Translations under genes and position numbers: made by a program
From: Portunus trituberculatus
Taxonomy: Eukaryota > Arthropoda > Malacostraca > Decapoda > Portunidae
NCBI RefSeq assembly: GCF_017591435.1
Contig: NC_059283.1
Location: forward strand, 9,802,904-9,866,903
Length of the DNA: 64,000 bases
Direction of reading: 5' to 3'
Notes under the pieces: generated by a model
What the model was told of the DNA's origin: nothing
Database searches by the model: none
What the model saw: the letters and a program-made list of their open reading frames with translations, nothing else
Shown: piece after piece, positions 38,960 through 52,315 of the stretch
Position numbering within the stretch: position 1 is the stretch's first letter
Layout: every line of letters begins with the position of its first letter

Positions 38960-39770
38960 TTATTTTCTGGGTTAACAAAATATGAGCAGGATATTACAAG
39001 CATTAGCAGGTATTGTGTTTTCCCTCTGATATTTGATTACACAAGCACACAACAACTAAAAGGTAAATAAAGACACTAAATATGTTTTCTGCTGATTCTT
39101 ACCAACTCGGAGGATATTGCAAACGATAAAACAGCAGCAGACACCCTGTTTACCCATAGAGCATTCAATCACAGTAATATGCAACTATATTTGCGCTGGT
39201 TAGGCCACATCAGCGCTGGTCAGGCCACATCTTGACTATATGGTACAATTCTGGTCCCCACATTATAGGAAGGATATAGCTCTATTGGAGTTAGTGCAAA
39301 GGAGGATGACAAAAAAGATACAGGGAATGAGGGAACTATAAGATAAACACAGTAATTATGTCTTTTCTTCTGATTCATACCTTTTAGTTCCTCGAATGAA
39401 AAATAAAGATATTACAAAACTATAAACAGAAACAGATATATTGGTTTCCCTAGAGCATTCAATCACAGTAAAATACAAGAAATAGAAGATAAACACACTA
39501 ATCATGTCCTTTTTCTGATTCTTACTAGTTCCTCTGATAAAACATAAGAATATTGCAAACTATAAAAAGGAGCAGATACTTTGTTCTCCCCTAGAGCAAT
39601 CAATCACAGTAAAATACAAGAAATAGAAGATAAACACACTATGCCTTTTTTTCTGATTTACACCTTCTAGTTCCTCGAATAAAAAATGGGAATATTGCAA
39701 AAGTATAAATAGAAGGAGATATCTTGTTCTCCCCCAGAGCATTCAATCACACTAACATACGACTAGGAGG
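38960..39770. repeat. tandem array, ~141-bp monomer, five units, interrupted
   Basis: Units share 'gagcattcaatcacagtaa', 'agataaacacactaa' and 'tgattcttaccaactc'-like blocks. The 'agcattcaatcaca' anchor falls at 39158, 39453, 39594 and 39736, with a partial unit near 39030. Normal spacing is about 141 bp; the larger first gap is explained by the LINE fragment at about 39186-39341. Confidence 0.88.
39186..39341 (+). mobile_element. LINE fragment, C-terminal part of reverse-transcriptase ORF
   Basis: From 39222 the frame reads RPHLDYMVQFWSPHY, then RKDIALLELVQRRMTK and KIQGMREL before a stop at 39339. This matches the conserved 'RPhLEYavQfWsP...kdi..LEkvQrRatk' segment that follows the catalytic domain in CR1/Jockey-type non-LTR retrotransposons (established family knowledge, recalled). 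A 20-bp direct duplication (39193-39212 and 39213-39232) shifts the frame upstream. It is a dead fragment inside a tandem array. Confidence 0.8.
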
Positions 39771-39966
39771 TATACAAGCACGTTAATTCTGGAGTGTAGA
39801 TCGGAAGACACTCGAGCACTATGACTGGTGTGGGAGTGAGTGTGTGTTGAAAGCTGCACGTCTTCTTTAGGTGCTGCTGTCAGGGATCGCAACGGCAGGT
39901 CACTCTTGTCCACCTTTGCCTTTTGTTTCTGTTACACCCATCGCTTGTGTATCCTTTAGTGCACCC

Positions 39967-40104
<138 letters not shown>

Positions 40105-40439
40105 AAATCATACACTAAAGGACAAACAAGGTAAAAAAAATAAATGACAAACACATAGACCATAAACAAAAACATCTTTCAAATTTGTTAACTTGGATTA
40201 TTCTATTTCTAAGTCAGTTTTTAGAAATGTGGAAATGATTCGTAGGATAGAAATTCACATATTTTCGAGTCCATGTCCACGTATCGAACTCCCTGACACT
40301 ACCACGAACTTGTTAACACGCATCGCTTTCCTCTTTTTTTTTTTCTCTCTGTTACACCCATCATCAATTTGCTTTCCCGCCAGTCCATCCATAAACATTT
40401 TTTGCCCTTACTCTCTTCCACGGCGGTTTATTTCCCACA

Positions 40440-41350
40440 GCCTTCCCACTTATGAGCCAGAACTAATACGTGGTGTGTGGTACTTCCCTTCCTATCTGTT
40501 GAGTGTTCCCATCACATACATAGTGCTAGTGGTAATGCAAACACGCTCTATTCCCTTTTGGTGTGAAGTATTTTTTTTTTTTGCTTTACATTTTAGGACG
40601 TGTTCAATAATGCAGCAGTAGTGATGTGTATGTGGTGTCTGGTACGTCCCTTCCCTACCTAAGTACTCGCTCTGGTTTAGTTTTCAAATAGTGAAGTAAA
40701 TACAGACTCATCCCATTTGGTGGCTCGATAATATTTTGTTGGGTGATCTTCATGACCTCACCTGCAGTAATATGATGCCTCCTACGTCCCTTCCTTATCA
40801 AAGTACACGCTCTATTTAGCTTCCTTTATTTATGCAATAGAGGAAAGCTGGCCAGGAACAACATAATATAAAAAAAGCCCACCCAGTTACCAGTCTCATT
40901 GCAAGTCCGAGAGAGCCAAAGAAAGAAGGTAGAAATGTCTTGTAACCTCACTCTTAAATGAAATTAAGTCATAAGAAGTTGGCAGTACAGAAGCAAGTAG
41001 AGAATTCCGGAGTTTGCCAGTGCAAGTACTGACGCAAACACGCACTCCTCCTTTATGATGTGCAGTATTTCTATTGCTTTTATATCTCAAAGTCGTTTCT
41101 ATCAGTGTACCTCTAATAATATATTCTGTCTTGTTGTCCCATCTAAGTATTTCTAATGTTAAGTTATTTTGCAGGAAATGAAGCAAGTGCGTACTGTTCC
41201 CCTCTCAGTGTGAAGTATTTTGCGTTTACCCAGTGCAGCATTAGATCCTGTTCCCCTTTTGATCTCACGTCCGTCACTTCCCGGTCTGCAGAATCCATTA
41301 ACGTGTCGCTAGGAAGGCTTACTTTTATAATGCCTTCGTCAGAGGATTTT
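40440..41350. repeat. tandem array, ~140-160-bp monomer, interrupted
   Basis: Units share 'tggtgtctggtacgtccctt' and 'aaagtactcgctctatttag' at about 40471, 40633 and 40772. A further unit resumes after the LINE insertion with 'aagttattttgcaggaaatg' and 'cccctctcagtgtgaagta' (41161 onward). The 142-aa frame at 40193-40621 crosses into this array and is not a gene. Confidence 0.7.
40823..41160 (-). mobile_element. LINE C-terminus plus 3' tail, copy b
   Basis: The minus strand encodes a fragment ending GKLRNSLLASVLPTSYDLI and SFKSEVTRHFYLLS, which fits the 'R.WNSLP..VV.A.S...FK..LD' pattern at the end of CR1/Jockey ORF2 proteins. Upstream it has EILRWDNKTEYIIRG. Downstream on that strand follows a non-coding tail shared with copies a and c ('aactgggtgggctttttt', 'ctggccagctttcctc'). 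The insertion splits a monomer of the surrounding array, so its borders are fairly well placed. The initiating Met at the edge of the frame is probably fortuitous. Confidence 0.7.
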
Positions 41351-41401
41351 GTACTCAGCTGTGGTTTCTCATTTTCTGATGCGTCAAGGCTTTATGTACT
41401 C

Positions 41402-41403
<2 letters not shown>

Positions 41404-41438
<35 letters not shown>

Positions 41439-41464
41439 GATAGAGAAACACACACACACAAATT

Positions 41465-41513
<49 letters not shown>

Positions 41514-41526
41514 GCGCGCACACACA

Positions 41527-41567
<41 letters not shown>
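41404..41567. repeat. cluster of (GT)n, (CA)n and (GA)n tracts
   Basis: GT at 41404-41436, CA with a CGCGCG centre at 41468-41528, GA at 41530-41567. The GT and CA tracts are inverted complements about 30 bp apart and could form a hairpin. Confidence 0.96.
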
Positions 41568-41569
<2 letters not shown>

Positions 41570-41707
41570 GTTTCTTTCTCCGTTTTCCCATGCATTAGGG
41601 AAAAAAGTACATGGAAAGAAGATTCCGGAAAGAAATATTGAAAGGCGGATGGAAAAGCTGCTATGGAAAAAGTGAGACGGATGAAAATCTTTGACGTGTG
41701 TAACAGC

Positions 41708-41709
<2 letters not shown>

Positions 41710-41783
<74 letters not shown>
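41710..41783. repeat. (GA)n microsatellite
   Basis: Pure GA tract of 74 bp. Confidence 0.97.
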
Positions 41784-43103
<1,320 letters not shown>

Positions 43104-43425
43104 AGTGAGGGCGGCGGCAGAGGGCTTTTAGCGTTACAGTTATTACTCGATAAATATATTGAGGTGAACAAAGTGAAGGCGGAGAGCAATTCATTGTGTG
43201 GTATCCTCGCAGCTTGCACGTCAGACCAGGCCAACTCCGAGCGGCTTTGGAATATGCAATTTCACTTTTTTGTTTGAATCGCGTAATTGCTTTCTGATGC
43301 ACAGATTCTGAGCTGAGCTGGCGAAACTCCACCACCAACACACCATTTGTCTAGACACGAATATGCGTTTTACCTCTTCATTACCATTCCCTTCATGATC
43401 GCTACTTTTCTCTCTACTACCTTTT

Positions 43426-43428
<3 letters not shown>

Positions 43429-43481
<53 letters not shown>
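43429..43481. repeat. (GA)n microsatellite
   Basis: GA tract of about 52 bp. Confidence 0.96.
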
Positions 43482-43484
<3 letters not shown>

Positions 43485-43756
43485 TATAATTTATGCAGTT
43501 TACGTCCGTATCAATTTAATTAAACGTGTTATACTTGTCAATTATGAAATTACGGTTTTTTTTCTTTTAGAGGGAATAATTTTATGAATATGCTAGTTCT
43601 TATAATTTCTAAGTAAAACAGCTTTTTAATTTACTATTTTTTTTCTCAGTAAACAGAAAAGAAATGAGAAAAAAAATACGAGAAGAGGCTTGTCACTGAA
43701 TACATGAAAAGGGAGCAAGAGGAGAAACGAAAGCAAACCACGTTTCAATTAACCTC

Positions 43757-43759
<3 letters not shown>

Positions 43760-43815
<56 letters not shown>
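43760..43815. repeat. (GA)n microsatellite
   Basis: GA tract of about 55 bp. Confidence 0.96.
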
Positions 43816-43823
<8 letters not shown>

Positions 43824-44049
43824 AAGAATTGCAATAAAGAGAAAAGGAGGAAGAGGAGGGAAAGAAGGAGGCAGAGGAGGAGGATCAGACGGGAATGCCA
43901 AAAGAGTGTGTTTGCATTGCCTAATGGAGAGAGGCCAGGCAGGGTCAGGTGGCTCCTAATTACCCTCTTAGACGGCGAAATGTGCATAGCGACGGGGAGG
44001 GCCACGTTGCATTAGCTCGCCAGGTAACCAGAGAACTTCTGCCGGAGAG

Positions 44050-44054
<5 letters not shown>

Positions 44055-44098
<44 letters not shown>
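44055..44098. repeat. (GA)n microsatellite
   Basis: GA tract of about 44 bp. A (TAGA)n patch lies downstream at 44230-44263. Confidence 0.95.
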
Positions 44099-44101
<3 letters not shown>

Positions 44102-44727
44102 CTAGATTGACTGACCCAAATAGAAGCAAGCAAACACAGAAACAAAAAAAAACAGACGATAGAGACAGAGAAACAGCAAATAGACAGAAGGGGATGACTC
44201 AGATAAGCAGAAAGACAGGCAAGATGACATAGATAGATAGATAGATAGGTGGATAGATAGATATAAAGAGAGAGAAAGAGAGAGAAAGACGTAGTTCAAT
44301 TATGAGTTAAGATAAACGTAATTCATAAACCAAGGACATATTCTTATTTTTTTCCCATTTTCTTTATTGCTCTTAACACGTAGAAAGAGAAAAAAAATAT
44401 GCCATCCCTAATAATTCACATTTATCTCTTCCTATTCTTCCTTTCATTACCTCCTTTCCCATTTTTTATAACATCTTTCCTTCCTTCTCCGTTTTCTTTC
44501 TTATGGTAATGTAATCTTCACCGCCTTAAGCCAGGACGAGGTTTTTAAGGGGGGCACTGAGGAAGACCGTTTTGCCCTCTGGATTCCTGACACTGATGCC
44601 TAAAATGAGATACTGAAAGGTCCCGGGTGTTCTTGAGTTGGAAGGTCGGCTTGTTTCCTGACCTTCACCCGACATCTTTATTTCTGCTTGTGTTTGTGTG
44701 TGTTTGTTGAGCTGTTATGCCCTCAAG

Positions 44728-45593
<866 letters not shown>

Positions 45594-45665
45594 CTATATT
45601 ATGTTCTAAAGATGACATTTATCTATTTATTTTAAGAAAGGTGAACGGAAACATACCAAATAAAG

Positions 45666-45711
<46 letters not shown>

Positions 45712-45780
45712 CAGACACAGGAGGGAGGAAGAGATTGAGCTAGGGAAAGAATACAAGCCTTACGTAAGTTGTGTTATTAT

Positions 45781-45890
45781 TTTTTATGTAAGAGGGGCAC
45801 TGGCCAAAGGCAACAAAAGAGATGAAAAAGACAAAAAAGCTAAACATGAAAGCCCAGTGAGAGAGCCAGCCTCGGAAGAAAGGTCCACAT
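45781..45890 (-). mobile_element. LINE 3'-end fragment, copy c
   Basis: Plus strand reads 'tttttatgtaagaggggcac', 'tggccaaaggcaacaaaag', 'aaaagctaaacatgaaagcc'. Same block order as copy a (27731) and the tail of copy b (40823). 5'-truncated before any coding part. Confidence 0.6.
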
Positions 45891-46207
45891 CATTTTATGG
45901 AAACGTGAGCCAAGATAGAGTGAGAGAGTGAGAGAGAGGTGGTGAGCAGCGGTGAGAGAAGAAAAGGAAGTGATACCTTTGCCAAATCCGCGGCAGCAAT
46001 TTTTACGAGCACTCTGAGATTCCTAAGGGAGCTCATGAAGACTGCCTGCCAACCCGTCATATCCTGCAGGGCTCTCAACACCCGACTCCCTCACCTCCTT
46101 CAGGGTCATCCATTACCTCTTGCCTTCTTGCCGCGGCCTCCTGGGAGAGAGAGATGGGGAGAGGGAGAGGGAAAGGAGTACAATAGAAGATAACATCCAT
46201 CTTTCGT

Positions 46208-46272
46208 AGGCGGTCACCCATCCAAGTACTAACCAGACCCAACGTTGCTTAACCTCACTGATCGAACGAGAT
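46208..46272 (-). rRNA. 5S-rRNA-like fragment (pseudogene or SINE head)
   Basis: The minus strand reads 'tctcgttcgatcagtgaggt', 'taagcaacgttgggtctggt', 'tagtacttggatgggtgacc', 'gcct'. It matches the metazoan 5S rRNA from about nucleotide 33 to nucleotide 97 with about six or seven differences (recalled consensus). This includes the internal control region for TFIIIA. Both ends of the gene are missing: the 3' side diverges after 'gaccgcct', and the 5' side stops 3 bp before MITE copy 6. It is not a functional 5S gene. It could be a truncated pseudogene or the head of a 5S-derived SINE. Confidence 0.85.
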
Positions 46273-46275
46273 ACA

Positions 46276-46478
46276 TTCAACGCCTTGAGTACATTGACGT
46301 GTTTCCTTATTCATTCTTCTTACTAACTGGTGATATTGATACAGCTTCAGAAACTTATGTAGAGGATTAGAATAGTGGAAACTGTGGCCATTAATTTTCT
46401 GATCTCCTAATGTCAATAAAATGGTCTAATCGCGCACAAGTCTCAAGGTAAAAATGTGTCCCAGTATTGAGGGGTTAA
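46276..46478 (-). mobile_element. TTAA-bounded MITE, copy 6
   Basis: The left end is degraded ('ttcaacgccttgagtacatt' for ttaaccccttcagtacc). The right end is good ('tcccagtattgaggggttaa'). Internal 'tgatacagcttcagaaactt' and 'atcgcgcacaagtctcaagg' match. It abuts the 5S fragment. Confidence 0.9.
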
Positions 46479-47132
46479 TTAAGTGCTGTCGTTGGTTGGT
46501 CTTCCCTTATCGTGAGGCAGATTAGAATGTCCAATTTATTAATTGACATAAGTTAATAATGAAGAAAGTGTGATGAAAGCTATTATTTTTTTTGTTTCCT
46601 AAATTCAAAACTAGCAATGAAAACGTGTTAGAAAAGCTACAAGCTTAGAAATAGTGTTCATTATATTTCTTAGTTGACATACGAAGTTAGTAATGAAAAA
46701 GTGTGATGAAAGTTAGTATTTTAGTTTCGTGAATTCAAAACTAGCAAAAGAAACATGTTAGAAAAGCTAAAACCACATTTTTTCCCCATTTTCCTTTAGT
46801 GAACCTTTAGTAATGAAGATCCACAGAAACTAGTGTCACGTTTTCTTTTTTCCATGTATAGCAAAAACTGGGATTCTATATTTTTTTATCCAGTTTCTTC
46901 CAGAACAGCAATAAAAACACGGAAGGTAGTTTTCTGTCGCCCTTTCTTCCTGGAGAGCTGAGTAATACAAGATCCTATAGCAAGCTTCGGTGACCGAGAG
47001 ACTGTGATGAAGCTTTTTTTCCTCCCTCTTCCTCGTTTTCTTTATGATAGGAGTCAGCACCGAGGTCTTTTGCCTACTTATTCACGGTATTTTGCTCAGC
47101 GCTGAGTGAACGCCTTCGTCAGCACTGTCTCC
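46479..47132. other. AT-rich spacer with decayed tandem repeat
   Basis: 'gaaaaagtgtgatgaaagct' and 'aattcaaaactagcaatgaa' / 'acgtgttagaaaagctaa' recur at about 46560-46640 and 46690-46775, giving two to three units of about 125-130 bp. No gene. Confidence 0.55.
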
Positions 47133-47141
47133 CCCTGACCT

Positions 47142-47189
<48 letters not shown>
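47133..47189. repeat. (CT)n microsatellite
   Basis: Pure CT tract of about 57 bp. Confidence 0.97.
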
Positions 47190-47192
<3 letters not shown>

Positions 47193-47324
47193 TTTCGTAT
47201 TTTCAAACACTTTTTTGACTTCTCCTTCACTATTTCACAAGACTATTTAAAATGACACGAAATTTTTAAGGTTTTTGTGGTTCTAGTGACAGATTAAAAA
47301 AATTCTACATTATTACCAGGTAAA

Positions 47325-47410
47325 ACACATTGAAAACCCCACTAATCATCTCTGTGGCCTTGAAAAACAGCCGTGGTGAGAGAGCATAGCATTTTCTTAA
47401 CACGGACGTA
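47325..47410 (+). mobile_element. partial copy of the 7.6-kb inverted-repeat family
   Basis: Contains 'aaaacacattgaaaacccca', 'ctaatcatctctgtggcctt', 'gaaaaacagccgtggtgaga' and 'gagcatagc', matching the copies at 7880, 28486 and 37690. Confidence 0.6.
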
Positions 47411-47509
47411 AACTGAAGCAAAATTTCACATCTTTATCAAAATATAATTAGAACATTTCAAGTTTCATTAGGTGGAGTGAGTTCTGAGTTGTGTTATGGC
47501 GTGGTTTGT

Positions 47510-47675
47510 TTAGGTTGGGTTAGGTGGAGTCGGGTAGAGTTGAGTTGTGTCGTGCTGTGTTGCGTTGTGTTATATTTCATTAGGTGTTGTGTTCTGGCTG
47601 GTATAGTTAGGTTAGGTTAGGTGAGGTCTGTTAGAGTTGAGTTGTGGCGTGTTGTGTTGTGTTGCGTTAAAGGGA
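47510..47675. repeat. TTAGG/GTTGT-rich degenerate repeat
   Basis: Two half-copies, each with 'gttaggtg(g/a)', 'gagttgagttgtg' and 'gtgttgcgtt'. The second contains (TTAGG)3 at 47607-47621. TTAGG is the usual arthropod telomere unit (established knowledge), but three units are too few to prove a telomeric origin. Confidence 0.6.
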
Positions 47676-47974
47676 AGGGTAAGGGTCATCCATTCGCCCT
47701 TGTGACTCAGATCAATGGAAACTGGCGCGGCTCTCACACTCTTGATTTATGGTCTGGCCTTCGTGGTTTTGCCGTTTTCCGAAAGCTTCATCAAACTGGT
47801 CGTGTTGGCAGAGGTGGAAAAATGAAGGTGTGAAAGGTTCTATATTTTTAGCGTCAGCTGTAATGACAGATGTAATGGCCGTTGTTCCTGCTGTTATAAT
47901 AGTGACTCTTATTTGTTGCGAAATGAGAAGGCTGGCTATGGATGGGTGGATGGACAGATTTTTTTATATGTCAT

Positions 47975-48284
47975 AGCTTATAGCGCATGTAGGTATACTT
48001 GAAGAGTATGGGAAGCGCTGTCCAGCATCCACCTTTTAGCGGCGTAGACAATTTCATTTACAATGGTAGCCATATTAGGTCCCATATCACCTCCCAAGCG
48101 CATCTTTGGTCTCAGGGAATTATACCTCCAGCTGGAAACTCGGTACCACGGTGACATGTAGGTAACTTTAAACTACTCGACAAGTGACAAAGTTGCAAGG
48201 CGGCACGTGGTAGGATTCGAACCTACTTATGGACGTCTGCCCGATCCCACGCTCACCACCTTGTCCACTACGCCACTACCTCCG
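47975..48284 (-). mobile_element. tRNA-derived SINE, family B
   Basis: The minus strand begins 'ggaggtagtggcgtagtgga', with an A-box-like TGGCGTAGTGG and a perfect B box GGTTCGAATCC (plus-strand 48213-48223) in a 5-bp T-stem GTAGG/CCTAC. The tRNA-like head continues into a ~225-bp non-tRNA body ('cgccttgcaactttgtcact' through 'gacatataaa'), so it is a SINE and not a tRNA gene. The 3' boundary is by eye. Pol III transcription from the boxes is possible. Confidence 0.82.
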
Positions 48285-48529
48285 TAATAGGTCACGATAA
48301 AGTGGATAAAGACTGTACGAGAAGAAAGAGGAGTATGTAAAGGAAAAAATGTCTGAATTGCTATGCTACTTTATCTACATTTAAAGACAATGGAATACAA
48401 AAGCGAAAGATGATGCGGAAAAATTTGCTGGAAATGAAAAGAATAGGAAAGAGTGGAGAAGATAAGAGGTGAGATTAAAGAAATACCATTATATCTATTT
48501 CTTCCTCTACTGTGCTTGGGCTGTATGCC

Positions 48530-50214
<1,685 letters not shown>

Positions 50215-50219
50215 ATACC

Positions 50220-50602
50220 ATGTAGGCTTTTCACGGGAATTTATAGGCTAAAGGAGATACTTTTTGGGGTACCTCCTATCTGAAAGCCCAACCGCTAGGA
50301 TACCGTTGCCCCGAGTGAGGAAGCCCAACCTACACTCAGACCGTGGACAGGACAGGGGCCGGCAGGGACGCGCTGGGACGCATCCTCTTCACCGACCCAC
50401 ACAAATACAAGGACGCCATATACAAGAGGTGGACACAGCGGGAAAAGAAGAAAAAAGAACTTCAACATTAGCGGAACAAAGAACGAGAAGAAGTAAGGAG
50501 CTGCCGTTGCAAAGGCGAAAGCTCCGCACCTATATCTACATCTACATCTACCCGTGCGCTTGGAGACCCCTCGGACCCCAAAGCACGCATGGATCCACTA
50601 TA
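50220..50602 (-). mobile_element. tRNA-derived SINE, family C, split by an insertion
   Basis: Read on the plus strand, the body runs 'taggctaaaggagatacttt', 'ggggtacctcctatctgaaa', 'gcccaaccgctaggatacc', 'gttgccccgagtgaggaagc', 'ccaacctacactcagaccg', 'tggacagga' to 50352. The head resumes at 50551 with 'cccgtgcgcttggagacccc' and 'aaagcacgcatggatccact'. As I recall the unbroken family, the two flanks should join through 'ttcgaa', the B-box core. The insertion therefore removed the internal Pol III promoter. Confidence 0.7.
50353..50550 (+). mobile_element. 198-bp insertion with coding-like 3' end and (TACATC)n tail
   Basis: Sits inside SINE C. One plus frame (50358-50471) reads 37 codons to TAG: AGRDALGRILFTDPHKYKD, then AIYKRWTQREKKKKELQH, a basic C-terminus. 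It is followed by a ~60-bp non-coding tail and 'tatatctacatctacatcta' at the junction. A coding C-terminus, short 3' UTR and short tandem tail form the pattern of a 5'-truncated non-LTR retrotransposon copy. The protein family itself was not recognised. Confidence 0.5.
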
Positions 50603-50605
50603 TTC

Positions 50606-51075
50606 TGAAGTGAGCATCTAGCGCCTCCTCTCTATGGCTACATCTCGTGACTGCGCTGTAGTGTTTTCCATGTACACCTCGCAAACTGAAATTAACACCG
50701 ACCATTCCACCTTTCCTTTAACTATTTTCTAAGTCAGCCTCTCCCGAGCCAAGGTCATTATTTGCTAAACTCCGAGGCCACTAAACCCGGGCCATTTCCA
50801 CGCACTTGTTTACTCAACGTGACCTTCCCTCTCCGCCGGGACGCCCTTCAGTCTCATTACCCTCCCAGATGCGTCCCAACACCCAGCTGATCCCCGCCTA
50901 ATCCAAACTTTCCGGCCCGTATGGGAATGAAGGGGCCAGACCAAACGCACCCATATAACAGGAGTTCTTAGGGACGCGGGTTGCTTTTCATGGGGAAGTG
51001 ATCAAAATGTCACATCTTTCTGTTTATTCTCGACCTCACCTCAGGATGTCGTCATATTGGGACACTCGTGGGTTT
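50606..51075. other. spacer, no gene recognised
   Basis: GC-balanced, non-repetitive. No convincing frame. Confidence 0.4.
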
Positions 51076-51410
51076 ATCTCAGTGGTGACGTGTGGCTGTC
51101 AGTGTTCGCCTCAGAGAGAGAGGAGGGATGGAGAGGGGATGGATATTACGTACCTGGAATCAATATGGGCTTTAGTATTCTCAGCCTCGTCTAAAATTAC
51201 TTTGGTGTGTTTCTCTCTTCATCAGCGGGAACGTGTGGCTGCCAGTGTCCCTATCGTATTGCTTTGCTGCCTCGAAAAAGTATTGTTCACGATGTTATTA
51301 TGGGTTTCAGTGTTCCCCGTCTCGTTGAAAATTATCCAGGTTTACTTTGGTCTCAGTTGATAGTAACTTGTGGATGTCAGCGTTTGTGAGATGTCTGAAA
51401 AGAGGAGAAA

Positions 51411-51622
51411 TTAACCCCTTCAATACCAGGGCACGTCTTCATATCTTTTATGGTTACTATGAGGCGATTTTATACAGCTTCAGAAACTCATATGGGGATT
51501 AAAATAGTAAAGACCGGACTATTAACCTTCTGAACTCCATAGAATCTTGTTAGTGTAAATAAAATCGTCTTATCACACCCAAAACTCATGGCAGAAATGC
51601 GTCCCAGTACTGAAGGGGTTAA
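51411..51622 (-). mobile_element. TTAA-bounded MITE, copy 7
   Basis: Starts 'ttaaccccttcaataccagg' and ends 'cccagtactgaaggggttaa'. Best-preserved TIRs in the window, 14 bp from copy 8. Confidence 0.95.
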
Positions 51623-51635
51623 TAGTGGCTTCAAA

Positions 51636-51848
51636 TTAACCCTTCATTACTGAGACGCTTTTTTTATCTTGTTTTTTGGGGTATGACAAGACGATTTTAT
51701 TGACATTAGAAAGTGTGTATGGAGGTCAGAAGATTAGTGGGCATAGTATTCACTGTTTTAGTCTCCTCATAAGTTTCTGAAGCTGTGGAAAATCATCAAA
51801 TAGTAAGCAAATGAATATGAAAATGCGTCATGGTACTCAAGTCGTTCA
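51636..51848 (+). mobile_element. TTAA-bounded MITE, copy 8
   Basis: Starts 'ttaacccttcattactgaga'. The right end is degraded ('gtactcaagtcgttca', with the terminal TTAA lost). Opposite orientation to copy 7, so 51411-51848 is a near-complete inverted repeat. Confidence 0.9.
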
Positions 51849-52033
51849 TGTCTTATTGAAAATTACTGTAATATATTTAACTCTTAATTAATAGCAATTT
51901 GTGAGTACCAGAGTCCTTATAAGATGATTATGCCTCGAAGAAAAGTACTAGTCACTTGCAATTAATATAGTTTTTAGTATTCTCACCTTCGTCTAACATT
52001 ACTTTGCCTTTATTTCCCTCTTGATTAAAGAAA

Positions 52034-52034
<1 letters not shown>

Positions 52035-52080
<46 letters not shown>
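52035..52080. repeat. (GT)n microsatellite
   Basis: Pure GT tract of about 46 bp. Confidence 0.96.
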
Positions 52081-52084
<4 letters not shown>

Positions 52085-52315
52085 GGTCGGGTGTCAGTGA
52101 TCTCATGTGGTTATTTTTCCAACAGGGAAGGAAAAATAGCGAGGGAAACTTATCGCAATGAGTTAATATAGGTGCCTTTATTCTGTCTTCTGGGAATACA
52201 TTGGTTCATTCGGCTCGCATTTCATAAGTCAGATATCATTTTACCATCTGGAAAGTGATGGAGGAAGGGAATGTCGGGGAATTAATGCCACGCTCATTAT
52301 TTTGCAATCTGGCTC

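Larger units (their letters stand above)
51080..52110. repeat. tandem array, ~135-145-bp monomer, broken by two MITEs
   Basis: The anchor 'acgtgtggctgtcagtgttc' and relatives occurs at about 51087, 51230, 51364 and, after the MITE pair, near 51890 ('gcaatttgtgagtaccagag'). Units also share 'atgggctttagtattctcag' and 'cgtctaaaattactttgg' (about 51166-51208; later about 51968-52012). Confidence 0.75.

Noticed and set aside
46208..46272. Intact 5S rRNA gene
   Set aside because: Only about 65 of ~120 nt are present, with several substitutions and missing ends.
48210..48284. Functional tRNA gene on the minus strand
   Set aside because: The B box and T-stem are perfect, but the head continues into a ~225-bp SINE body and no clean anticodon arm could be drawn.
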